Shown: positions 34,010-41,575 of the stretch, one piece after another | Layout of the letters: every line of letters starts with the position of its first letter | Numbering within the stretch: position 1 is the first letter of the stretch | From: CALVLD01 sp964467585 | Lineage (GTDB): Bacteria; Bacillota; Clostridia; Christensenellales; CAG-138 | Length of the DNA stretch: 64,000 nucleotides | Assembly (NCBI GenBank): GCA_964467585.1 | Contig: CAYXRF010000002.1 | Location: 1 to 64,000 of the forward strand | Direction of reading: 5' to 3' | Position numbers and translations under genes: made by a program | Notes under the pieces: model-generated | Database searches by the model: none | Told to the model about the DNA's origin: nothing | Seen by the model: the letters and a program-made list of their open reading frames with translations, nothing else

Positions 34010-35095
34010 TTGGGAAAAAAACTTTCTCGCTTCTTTATCGCGTTATTTGGCGTTTTCCTTGGAATGAGCCTGATATGGCTTGTTTATGACAGACCGGAAG
34101 CTTTGGGCGTTGCCGATATATTGGCGTCGCTGAGCGATTGGGTAAAGGTTCTTATTTATATTATTCTGGGCATTATATTCGGCATCGTATTTTACCTTAT
34201 CGCTCCCGCGCTGACAAGAAGCTTTGTAAAGCTGGTTCGAGGCGCCGAAAGACGCATGAACGAGCTTTCAATGCAAGAGATTTTCGTGGGCGTTGTTGGT
34301 TTGCTGTTCGGGCTTGTGATTGCTGCTTTGTTGAGCATACTGGTTGAACGCATAGGTATACCCGTGCTGGTTGTGATTATCGACGTAATTCTTTTCGGCA
34401 CGCTTGCCATACTCGGTTGGCGCATCCCAACCAAACGCATAAAAGAAATCAATCTGCCCAACTGGTTTCGGCGCGGCGACAAGCATTCAAAGACGCCTTC
34501 CGCACGTCCCAAAATACTTGACACTTCCGCGATTATTGATGGCAGATTTTTTGACGTCTGCTCAACGGGGATAGTTGACGGCACAATAATCGTTCCATGT
34601 TTTGTGCTGGATGAGCTAAGACACATTGCGGACAGTCCCGACCCGCTGAAGCGCGCCAGAGGGCGTCGCGGGCTTGATGCGTTAAACAAGCTGCAAGCCG
34701 AACCGTCAAGCTGTTTTCATACTGACGAGCGTGACTATCCCGATTTGGCTGAGGTTGATACAAAGCTTTTGAGGCTTGCGATAGAAACAAGCGGTATTGT
34801 TGTTACAAACGATTATAATCTTGGCAAGGTCGCTGCAGTTCAAGGCGTTCCTGTTTTCAATATTAATGACATGGCGAATGCACTGCGTATTAATGTCGTC
34901 ACGGGAGAGCTGATTGATGTTGCAATCATCAAGGAAGGCAAGGAAGCAACTCAAGGCATCGCGTATTTCGATGATGGGACGATGATAGTGGTTGACGGAG
35001 CAAGAAAATACGTTGGTGAAACCGTTACCGCAATTGTAACAAGCGTGCTGCAAACCTCGGCAGGTAAAATGGTGTTTGCCAAGCTTGACGAATAA
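34010..35095 (+). CDS. YacL-type membrane protein with PIN and TRAM domains
   Basis: A 361-residue protein: four membrane helices (about 8-28, 40-65, 85-110, 115-135), a PIN nuclease-like domain beginning ILDTSAIIDGRFFDVC at about 170, with further acidic residues in LDELRHIADSPD and VVTNDYNLGKVA, and a C-terminal TRAM domain (TQGIAYFDDGTMIVVDGAR; VGETVTAIVTSVLQT). The start is taken as TTG 34010, since AAGGGGTG (33995-34002) is 7 nt before it; another TTG at 34004 is too close. The family (B. subtilis YacL) has no proven function but looks like a membrane-tethered RNase. Next to CarD, as in many Bacillota. Confidence 0.93.
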   Translation: MGKKLSRFFIALFGVFLGMSLIWLVYDRPEALGVADILASLSDWVKVLIYIILGIIFGIVFYLIAPALTRSFVKLVRGAERRMNELSMQEIFVGVVGLLFGLVIAALLSILVERIGIPVLVVIIDVILFGTLAILGWRIPTKRIKEINLPNWFRRGDKHSKTPSARPKILDTSAIIDGRFFDVCSTGIVDGTIIVPCFVLDELRHIADSPDPLKRARGRRGLDALNKLQAEPSSCFHTDERDYPDLAEVDTKLLRLAIETSGIVVTNDYNLGKVAAVQGVPVFNINDMANALRINVVTGELIDVAIIKEGKEATQGIAYFDDGTMIVVDGARKYVGETVTAIVTSVLQTSAGKMVFAKLDE

Positions 35096-35201
35096 GTGCG
35101 TTTTATCGTGCATATATCCGAACTGTTTTCCGTGCCGTTGTATATGCCTTCTTAACTCACTTATCCGTAAATTATATACCGTGATGTTTTCGTTTTTCGT
35201 A

Positions 35202-35230
35202 TTGACAAGCCCTGAGTGTTTTGCTATAAT
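35202..35230 (+). promoter_or_regulatory. Full-consensus promoter of the tRNA-Ser pair
   Basis: TTGACA (35202-35207), 17-bp spacer, TATAAT (35225-35230): a perfect consensus sigma-A promoter 18 bp upstream of the first tRNA. Confidence 0.85.
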
Positions 35231-35248
35231 TCGTTCGTTGTGACATTT

Positions 35249-35337
35249 GGAGAGATGTCCGAGTGGTTTATGGAGCTGGTCTTGAAAACCAGTGATGCTG
35301 CAAGGCACCGGGGGTTCGAATCCCTCTCTCTCCGCCA
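35249..35337 (+). tRNA. tRNA-Ser (anticodon UGA)
   Basis: Acceptor stem GGAGAGA pairs with TCTCTCC; anticodon arm CTGGT-CTTGAAA-ACCAG gives anticodon TGA (serine UCA codons). A long variable arm (TGATGCTGCAAGGCACC) marks it as class II, and the T arm is GGGGGTTCGAATCCCTC. The 3' CCA is encoded. Only 9 bp separate it from the next tRNA. Confidence 0.97.
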
Positions 35338-35346
35338 TAGTATTAC

Positions 35347-35438
35347 GGAGAAGTACCCAAGAGGTCGAAGGGGCTCCCCTGCTAAGGGAGTAGGATCTGC
35401 GAAGGGTCGCCAGGGTTCAAATCCCTGCTTCTCCGCCA
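35347..35438 (+). tRNA. tRNA-Ser (anticodon GCU)
   Basis: Acceptor GGAGAAG pairs with CTTCTCC; anticodon arm CTCCC-CTGCTAA-GGGAG gives GCT (serine AGC/AGU codons). Long class II variable arm, T arm CAGGGTTCAAATCCCTG, encoded CCA. Co-transcribed with the upstream tRNA-Ser and followed at once by a terminator. Confidence 0.97.
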
Positions 35439-35440
35439 CA

Positions 35441-35477
35441 AATAGGACATGATGTTGATTAGGCATCATGTCCTATT
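35441..35477 (+). terminator. Intrinsic terminator of the tRNA-Ser operon
   Basis: Perfect 14-bp stem (AATAGGACATGATG 35441-35454 with CATCATGTCCTATT 35464-35477), 9-nt loop, then CTTTTTCTTTTTT. It begins 2 bp after the CCA of the second tRNA. Confidence 0.95.
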
Positions 35478-35662
35478 CTTTTTCTTTTTTGTTGTTGCTT
35501 TATACGACCTAATATTTGTAAAGCCACAATTATTTAACAGGTTATTCCGTAAGTCGACAATTTGATGTTGGTATTATATCCGTTCACTTGATTGCATAAC
35601 GCACCTGCCATTGCCGCCCTGCTGTACCATCCGAACGGCTTCGGCGTAATTAATAACGATAT

Positions 35663-36706
35663 TTACTCATCGTCAGATTCTTTATTTTTGCCCGTAACAG
35701 TGGGCGGCTCCGCAACGGCAGCGTTGTTGCTGATTATTTCACGAAGCTTTGCGTCAATCTCGTTTGCAACCTCCGGATTATCTTTGAGGAACTGACGTGC
35801 ATTTTCTCTGCCTTGACCCATGCGTATATCGCCAAAGGAGAACCATGCACCCGTTTTATTGACGACATTATTAGCGACACCCATATCAATAAGCGACCCC
35901 TCACGGGATATGCCTTCACCGTATATAATATCGCACTCGGCAACTCTGAACGGGGGAGCGACCTTATTTTTGACCACTTTTATGCGCGTGCGATTGCCAA
36001 CGGCAACTCCGCCCTGTTTGAGAGAATCTATCCTGCGAACATCAAGCCTAACGGATGCGAAGAATTTAAGTGCTCTTCCTCCCGTTGTTGTTTCAGGATT
36101 GCCAAACATAACGCCAACCTTTTCACGCAGCTGGTTAATGAACACAACGCAGCAATTGGACTTGCCGACAACGCCCGCAAGCTTTCGCAGCGCCTGAGAC
36201 ATCAGCCTTGCCTGAAGTCCCACATGTGCATCACCCATATCCCCCTCAAGCTCCGCCTTGGGAACAAGCGCCGCAACGGAATCGACTACAATTATATCAA
36301 TCGCGCCGCTGCGCACGAGCGTATCAGCTATTTCAAGCGCCTGCTCACCGTTATCCGGCTGGGAAACAAAAAGTGAGTTCATATTTACGCCAAGATGCTC
36401 AGCGTAAATCGGATCAAGCGCATGCTCCGCATCGATAAAGACGGCAAATCCGCCAAGCTTTTGCGCCTCGGCAACCATATGAAGAGCAAGCGTTGTTTTA
36501 CCTGATGATTCGGGACCGTAAACCTCACTAATCCTGCCGCGGGGAATACCGCCAACGCCAAGAGCATTATCAAGCTCAATACAGCCGGTTGGGATGACGG
36601 ACACGGGAACACGGTTTGCCTCATCGCCCATCTTCATAATGGCGCCCTTGCCAAATTGCTTCTCTATCTGAGTGAGTGCAAGATCCAAAGCCTTATCCTT
36701 ATCCAT
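35663..36706 (-). CDS. recA: Recombinase RecA
   Basis: ATP-dependent strand-exchange protein for homologous recombination and SOS response. The 347-residue length is normal. Walker A GPESSGKT at 64-71, VFIDAEHALDP, the DNA-binding loop L1 region VPKAELEGDMGDAHVG, FINQLREKVGVMFG and L2 NPETTTGGRALKFFASVR are all intact, with an acidic tail (KNKESDDE). ATG 36706 is chosen over the in-frame TTG one codon upstream; GGAGG is 9 nt before it. It has its own promoter. No LexA box of the GAAC-N4-GTTC type was found by eye close to it. Confidence 0.98.
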   Translation of the reverse strand: MDKDKALDLALTQIEKQFGKGAIMKMGDEANRVPVSVIPTGCIELDNALGVGGIPRGRISEVYGPESSGKTTLALHMVAEAQKLGGFAVFIDAEHALDPIYAEHLGVNMNSLFVSQPDNGEQALEIADTLVRSGAIDIIVVDSVAALVPKAELEGDMGDAHVGLQARLMSQALRKLAGVVGKSNCCVVFINQLREKVGVMFGNPETTTGGRALKFFASVRLDVRRIDSLKQGGVAVGNRTRIKVVKNKVAPPFRVAECDIIYGEGISREGSLIDMGVANNVVNKTGAWFSFGDIRMGQGRENARQFLKDNPEVANEIDAKLREIISNNAAVAEPPTVTGKNKESDDE

Positions 36707-36740
36707 CAAAGTGAACCTCCGTTAGAAAAATTACGATTAT

Positions 36741-36769
36741 ATTATAGCATACGTCACTATAAGAATCAA
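36741..36769 (-). promoter_or_regulatory. Predicted sigma-A promoter of recA
   Basis: On the minus strand TTGATT (36769-36764), 17-bp spacer, TATAAT (36746-36741), about 35 bp upstream of the recA start. The rest of the 236-bp gap to the next gene shows no other clear feature. Confidence 0.75.
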
Positions 36770-36943
36770 GTGTGCGCTAAGCTTTTATCGAGTATGTGCA
36801 ATGCAAGATATCCACAGTCGCATACTTGAACATATATGTCTGCTTCAATCAACCCCGTGCCGAAAAATTGCAGAACCCACAAAAGGACGGATATATACGC
36901 TGCTTTGATATTATCCGCCGTTATTTCTTGTTGTGTTGAAGAA

Positions 36944-37354
36944 TTAAACGCAGTACTTAACCATAAATTTCGGCAACGGCTCTTCTCCTGCGTTTATGCT
37001 TATGACAAGATCAATACCCGAACGCTCCGCAAACTCATCCAGAAAGGCAAACATGCCTTCAAGAGAGCAAATGGCGTGCTTTATAAGCTTTGCGAACCCG
37101 TTGATGTATATAGCCTCAAGGTCAAAATCCTGCGCTGCGATACCCGCTATGAACCCACTGAACATTTTGGGCCCATCGATATGATATTCCGCTGCATTGA
37201 TAAACCTTATTTCTCTGTTGAGGTCATACATATGGTCGTCATCCTTATCGATAAACACGATGCTCCCTTGGGCGATGGTCAATCGCTCATTCGCCAGTTG
37301 ACAAAGCTGCCTTGATTTGCCAACGCCTTGACTGCCATAAATCACCTTGATCAT
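36944..37354 (-). CDS. Small P-loop NTPase of unknown function
   Basis: A 136-residue protein with Walker A GSQGVGKS at residues 7-14 (MIKVIYGSQGVGKSRQL) and a possible Walker B IYING or MFAFLDEF with Asp-Glu at about 105. There is no other recognised domain. GGAGG is well placed before the ATG. It lies between recA and the YwaF-type gene on the same strand, 25 bp beyond the YwaF stop, so it may be in an operon with it. Small ATPases of this kind occur in Clostridia without assigned role. Function unknown. Confidence 0.75.
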   Translation of the reverse strand: MIKVIYGSQGVGKSRQLCQLANERLTIAQGSIVFIDKDDDHMYDLNREIRFINAAEYHIDGPKMFSGFIAGIAAQDFDLEAIYINGFAKLIKHAICSLEGMFAFLDEFAERSGIDLVISINAGEEPLPKFMVKYCV

Positions 37355-37378
37355 GCTAAACCTCCGATTTTTATAGTG

Positions 37379-38281
37379 TTATGCACTTTTCTCGTGCGTA
37401 CTTGCGCTGCTGTCCTCCGCCCGGCTAACTTCCACAGTTGTTGCCTTTAATGCCTTTTTCTCTTTGCGCTTGTTGATAAGGTAAAATGGGAGGAAAAAGA
37501 TGAAAGCCCCTGCTGTTAATGCGAACACATATACGGGCAAGTGAATTTGCCACCCTGCAGCTCTTGCAATGTCCGCCAATATCGGCAGCGAAGGCTCAAC
37601 CACCGGCCCGATGAAGAACATGTTCACCGTGCCAAACTTGCCAAATATCACATTCAAGTCGAACGCAATCTGTACACAAATGAGAAACACAAAGAATGCC
37701 CCTCGAAAGTCCTTCAGCGTTTTTCCGCCCCTGCCTGTTGCGCCAATCAGTACGCCGATAAACACAAGCAATGTGTGCCATATACATGAATGCACCGAAA
37801 TTAGCATCTCGTCCGTAAAAATAGTTGATGGGTACACGCAGGTGATGAATCCAGACAAAAGCGTATACGTCATCATGAAGTTCAGAAGCGCATTCCTGAC
37901 CTTGCCGTCCTTCATGAATGCAACCATGAATGTCATATAGATAGGCAGCGAGCACAGCTGGAATGAAAGCCTGTACATAGAATCCCCAATGCTTTGGTTG
38001 CACTCTACATAATAGGTGTATAACATCTTATATATTTCTGTTGAAAGAAGAAAAATGCCTATGCCAAGCATTATTCTGCGGAATGTTTTATCGCTAATGT
38101 TCCTCAGCGCCCAAACAAGCAGCGGAATGCCAACAAAAGCAGCAATGAGCATAAGTATGTGCAGCAGCCCAAACATTTTAGGTGCTTCGTCTGCAAGAAT
38201 ACGCATGCTGAAAAAGAATTTTGAAAGTGTGTCGTTGACGGATTGCCAGAAGGAACCTGCATCAAGAAAAGTTCGTCCCAT
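37379..38281 (-). CDS. YwaF/TMEM164-type integral membrane protein
   Basis: A 300-residue membrane protein with about seven helices. PKMFGLLHILMLIAAFVGI, then YVECNQSIGDSMYRLSFQLCSLPIYM, and later FFIGPVVEP, fit the YwaF (TIGR02206-like) family, whose function in Bacillota is not established. Start ATG 38281 follows GGAGGG by 7 nt; a longer frame to 38392 is unlikely because it reaches over the promoter. The C terminus is a charged cytoplasmic tail (RKEKKALKA). It is followed closely by the small P-loop gene. Confidence 0.82.
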   Translation of the reverse strand: MGRTFLDAGSFWQSVNDTLSKFFFSMRILADEAPKMFGLLHILMLIAAFVGIPLLVWALRNISDKTFRRIMLGIGIFLLSTEIYKMLYTYYVECNQSIGDSMYRLSFQLCSLPIYMTFMVAFMKDGKVRNALLNFMMTYTLLSGFITCVYPSTIFTDEMLISVHSCIWHTLLVFIGVLIGATGRGGKTLKDFRGAFFVFLICVQIAFDLNVIFGKFGTVNMFFIGPVVEPSLPILADIARAAGWQIHLPVYVFALTAGAFIFFLPFYLINKRKEKKALKATTVEVSRAEDSSASTHEKSA

Positions 38282-38309
38282 GAAAAAGCCCTCCCTGCGT
38301 GATGACAAC

Positions 38310-38338
38310 AATATAGCATATGAAGTCACATTTTGCAA
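38310..38338 (-). promoter_or_regulatory. Predicted promoter of the YwaF-type gene
   Basis: On the minus strand TTGCAA (38338-38333), 17-bp spacer, TATATT (38315-38310), about 30 bp upstream of the start codon. Confidence 0.6.
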
Positions 38339-38579
38339 CCTTTTGTTTGTGCGCTGCAAGCTTTTGACAACGTTATTGCAAATCACAAACATATGATGAA
38401 TGTTCTGCTTCAGCGCACGGCACCGATTAGTCCTTTCAGGCTTTTACACCTCCGAGCTTCAGCCCATCACTCGTCATAAGCTTGCGGTATGCGGTTGCGG
38501 TACACTATCACATTTTGCGTCATTTGCTGCGTCTGACCTCAATTTTTGTCTTTATACACAAATAAATATATATCGCAAA
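38339..38579. other. Intergenic stretch between divergent YwaF-type and glnA genes, no gene seen
   Basis: Part of the 374-bp divergent gap between the two start codons (38282-38655). Apart from the two promoters at its ends, I find no convincing ORF, tRNA, riboswitch or repeat. In particular, I see no recognisable glutamine-riboswitch or T-box core. Long AT-rich tract near 38540-38580. Confidence 0.4.
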
Positions 38580-38612
38580 TGTATTGACTTTACATGACAG
38601 TCCTGCCAAAAT
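38580..38612 (+). promoter_or_regulatory. Possible glnA promoter with a palindrome over the -35 box
   Basis: TTGACT (38584-38589) and CAAAAT (38607-38612) at 17-bp spacing form a moderate promoter. The -35 lies in the inverted repeat TGTA-N7-TACA (38580-38594), which resembles but does not match the GlnR/TnrA consensus (TGTNA-N7-TNACA). Confidence 0.4.
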
Positions 38613-38655
38613 TAACGTGTGAGCAAAAACTCATAATATGTCTTTGGAGGCAGTT

Positions 38656-40080
38656 ATGTTCAAAACTATCGAACAGGCAAAGGAATTCATTATCGATAAC
38701 GATATTGAAATGGTCGATTTCAAAATGACCGATATCGACGGTCGCTGGAGGCACATCACAATCCCCGCCGAAAGGTTTGATGAGAGCACCATGCAGTACG
38801 GCATTGGCTTTGACGGCTCAAATTATGGTTATGCTCCTGTTGAAAACAGCGATATGGTTTTTATACCTGATCTGTCAACAGCCGCCGTTGATCCTTTTGC
38901 TGAAGTTAAGACGCTTACCATGAGCGGTGACGCCATGATAATCGACCGACCGACTAACCGTCCGTTTGACCAATATCCCCGCAACGTAATCAGGCGCGCA
39001 GTTGAGTTCATGCGTGAGAGCGGCATTGCAGATACGATGATTATCGGGCCGGAGTTTGAGTTTCACGTATTCGATGAAATCCAGTATGAGTGTCGTCCTA
39101 ACTGCGTTCGCTGTGAGATTGACACGGCTGAGGCGGATTGGAACACGGGCTACGGCACCCAGGGCTTCCAGATTCCCCATAAGGGCGGCTACCATATTGG
39201 CGCGCCGCAGGACCAGTATTACAATCTTCGCAGCCGTATGTGCAATCTGATGGAGGATTGGGGCGTCAAGGTTAAATATCATCATCATGAGGTTGGCGGT
39301 CCCGGTCAGCTTGAAATTGAGGTTGAGCTTGCCGAGGTTGCAAAGATGGCCGATAACACCATGGTTGTGAAGTACATTATCAAGAATGCCGCCGTTGAAG
39401 ATGGCTGCACCGCAACATTTATGCCTAAGCCCATATTTGGTGAGGCGGGTAACGGCATGCACGTTCATATGCTTCTTACCAAGGATGGCAAGCCCCTGTT
39501 TTATGACGAGAACGGCTATGCGCAGCTTTCAAAGCTTGCCCACAACTTTATGGGTGGTCTGCTTAAGCACGCAAAGTCGCTTTGCGCCATAACCAATCCC
39601 TCCACCAACTCGTTCAAGCGTCTGGTACCCGGATTTGAGGCCCCCGTTACAATCGGCTATGCAACCGCAAACCGTTCCGCAGTCATCAGGATACCCGCTT
39701 ATGCCAAGTCTCCTATGAGCAAGCGTTTTGAGCTGCGCAACCCCGATGGAACCTGCAACCCCTACTATGCTTATGCAGCTATTTTGATGGCGGGTCTTGA
39801 CGGCGTTATGAACGAGATCGATCCCTCGGCTAACGGCTGGGGTCCGTATGACTTCAATCTGTTTGATCTTTCCGACAGCGAAAAAGCAAAAATTGATTCG
39901 CTCCCCACAACTCTTGATGAAGCGCTTATTGCGCTTGAGAACGACCATGAGTACCTCACACGCGGAGGCGTTTTCCCTGAGAGGCTCATTAATATCTGGA
40001 TTCAGCGCAAGCGCAAGGAGGCGGAGCAAATTAATCGCATTCCTCATCCCGCTGAGTTTGAGCATTATTTTGATCTGTAA
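38656..40080 (+). CDS. glnA: Glutamine synthetase type I
   Basis: Makes glutamine from glutamate, ammonia and ATP, the main ammonium-assimilation step. The 474-residue protein has the GSI N-terminal beta-grasp (FKMTDIDGRWRHI), GFDGSNYGY, metal-binding IGPEFEFHVFD, HHHEVGGPGQLEIEVE, GNGMHVHMLL, NRSAVIRIPAY and the ELRNPDGTCNPYYAYAAILMAG segment. ATG 38656 is 5 nt after GGAGG; the upstream in-frame ATG at 38638 lacks an SD. I did not see the Tyr adenylylation loop of the GSI-beta class clearly, so feedback regulation as in Bacillota GSI-alpha is likely. Monocistronic, with a strong terminator. Confidence 0.97.
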   Translation: MFKTIEQAKEFIIDNDIEMVDFKMTDIDGRWRHITIPAERFDESTMQYGIGFDGSNYGYAPVENSDMVFIPDLSTAAVDPFAEVKTLTMSGDAMIIDRPTNRPFDQYPRNVIRRAVEFMRESGIADTMIIGPEFEFHVFDEIQYECRPNCVRCEIDTAEADWNTGYGTQGFQIPHKGGYHIGAPQDQYYNLRSRMCNLMEDWGVKVKYHHHEVGGPGQLEIEVELAEVAKMADNTMVVKYIIKNAAVEDGCTATFMPKPIFGEAGNGMHVHMLLTKDGKPLFYDENGYAQLSKLAHNFMGGLLKHAKSLCAITNPSTNSFKRLVPGFEAPVTIGYATANRSAVIRIPAYAKSPMSKRFELRNPDGTCNPYYAYAAILMAGLDGVMNEIDPSANGWGPYDFNLFDLSDSEKAKIDSLPTTLDEALIALENDHEYLTRGGVFPERLINIWIQRKRKEAEQINRIPHPAEFEHYFDL

Positions 40081-40114
40081 GCTGCGCTGTATCATCGCAA
40101 GCTGATTATGAACT

Positions 40115-40146
40115 GAAGCAGGCAATGTCAAACATATGCCTGCTTC
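40115..40146 (+). terminator. Intrinsic terminator of glnA
   Basis: GAAGCAGGCA (40115-40124) pairs with TGCCTGCTTC (40137-40146), followed by GTTTTTTAT. It starts 35 bp after the glnA stop. Confidence 0.9.
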
Positions 40147-40200
40147 GTTTTTTATCCTTTTCAAAGCATCTATTCGTTTGTTCATTGAAAGCGCATGCGT

Positions 40201-41544
40201 TCACCCGTTATACAATATGCCGCCAAGCTTAACCTTAATTTCACGTCCTGTCCGTGGTGATACAACAGTCGCATAGGCGATTCCGTCCTTAACGCGCACA
40301 CGTTTTATGAACAGCTTTGGGAAATATGTTTTTTCGTATTGTGAGGCGTTCTGAATATTTCTGCCGCGTTCAAAAAAGCGTTCAATCTTTTCTGCATCTA
40401 TTGAATAAAGCTCGATCTCTGTTTTGAGCCTTCTAAGTCGTGTTCTGCATACATATCGTTCATCTGAAAGCTTGTCCAGCATTGTCTGAAGCGCGTCCGA
40501 GGTGTTTCCTGCGCACAGTCTTGCAAAGGCTTGGTCGAACTCATGCTCCGCGTGCGCAAGTGCGTCTTCACATCCGCTGTACAGCGACTCGTATTCCGTT
40601 TTTTTGCAATATGCAGCCTCAATAAGCGGCAGCGTATATTGCGCTCTGCAAAGACCGTTGATCAGCCTTCACAGCTTTGCTTCATACACAGCACTGTCAA
40701 CACGACATAAGTTTGGTTGTTGTCTTGTACGCGCACTGAAAGCTTTAGGCGTGTCGTTGTCAACAAAAGCTATTTTCCCTTCAGTTGATGAAACATTTTT
40801 GAAAAACGGATATGTAAGTAATGCGGAGTCCTCTTTTCGATGCTTTGTCTTTATCTGACGCGCTGCATCCATCCATTCCTCATATGTAAGTATTGAGGGC
40901 AGAGCATACCGATGACTGTTGGTTGATACTCCGATGTATCGCTCGTATGTGAGCATCCATTTTATCGTTGGCGTTGAGAATGAAATGCCCTTTCGTGTCT
41001 TAAAACCTTCAAGCTTGCGTTGAAGCGCTACAAGCGATGATCCGCGGGCATATTCATTGAACAGCCCGCGTATAATCTCCGCTTCTTCAGGATTGGGTCT
41101 CCAAGAGCCATCGGCGCATTGTTCGTATCCGAAAGGCGGAATGCGTTTGCTGTCGCGGCATGGCTCTGTTGGCATTTCATCACCATGTTTTATAGCCCAC
41201 TCCCCCGCAGGCGAATAGAATCCAAAGATTCCATTTAGAATGTCGTACCTGCCATCGTGCGAATACCTTTTAAGCACTATGAGCTCCGCATCGTTGCGCT
41301 TAAAAAACAGCTCATTCTCAATCCGCATAAGCTCATCGTCGCCAAACTCGTTGTATTCGGCAACAATAACATATTTGACAGCCTCCTGCTTGACGCAGTT
41401 TTGAAGCGCTCTGAATGCCTGCACGCAGTTTGGCTTGTCAATAAACAGGTGAACATTGACAAGCCCGTTACGCTCAATAAATTCGTCAATGCGCTTTAGC
41501 GCCTCGGCGCTCGTATTGCTTTTTCGGTATACACAGCAGTCCAA
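40201..41544 (-). pseudogene. Degenerate large serine recombinase, split by an in-frame TGA
   Basis: Two frames (41544-40672 and 40668-40201) are the same reading frame separated by one TGA at 40671-40669 (reading AKL-stop-RLINGL); CGA-to-TGA is the simplest origin. The joined protein has about 447 codons. Residues 120-250 are a Recombinase domain (RIPPFGYEQCADGSWRPNPE; EIIRGLFNEYARGSS; MLTYERYIGVSTN), and the end is a coiled-coil-rich C terminus. The N-terminal resolvase part is eroded: the usual YxRxS motif reads YRKSNTS, and the conserved Arg-rich LDRLSR-type motif is replaced by YNEFGDD. The zinc ribbon is also missing its Cys pairs. The start is a TTG without SD. It is likely inactive, a relic of an integrated element; no attachment sites or other phage/ICE genes are nearby. 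Confidence 0.75.
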
Positions 41545-41575
41545 ATATCATCAGAGCCCCATCCCATGCAAATTC

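Noticed and set aside
35592..35660. A plus-strand frame reading NAPAIAALLYHPNGFGVI, faintly like an S-layer homology repeat
   Set aside because: Too short, no start or SD, stops on both sides, and it only loosely fits the SLH pattern; likely chance in the recA/tRNA gap.
36825..36842. TTGAACATATATGTCTG upstream of recA as a LexA box
   Set aside because: The spacing between half sites is six, not four, and the right half is GTCT rather than GTTC; it is also far from the promoter.
38403..38520. Possible riboswitch in the glnA/YwaF gap
   Set aside because: No conserved core of glutamine, T-box, ZTP or guanidine riboswitches could be matched by eye.
40201..41544. TGA recoding (as Trp or selenocysteine) in the recombinase gene
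   Set aside because: TGA is used as a normal stop by many genes here, and no selenocysteine-type hairpin or Cys homology position is apparent.
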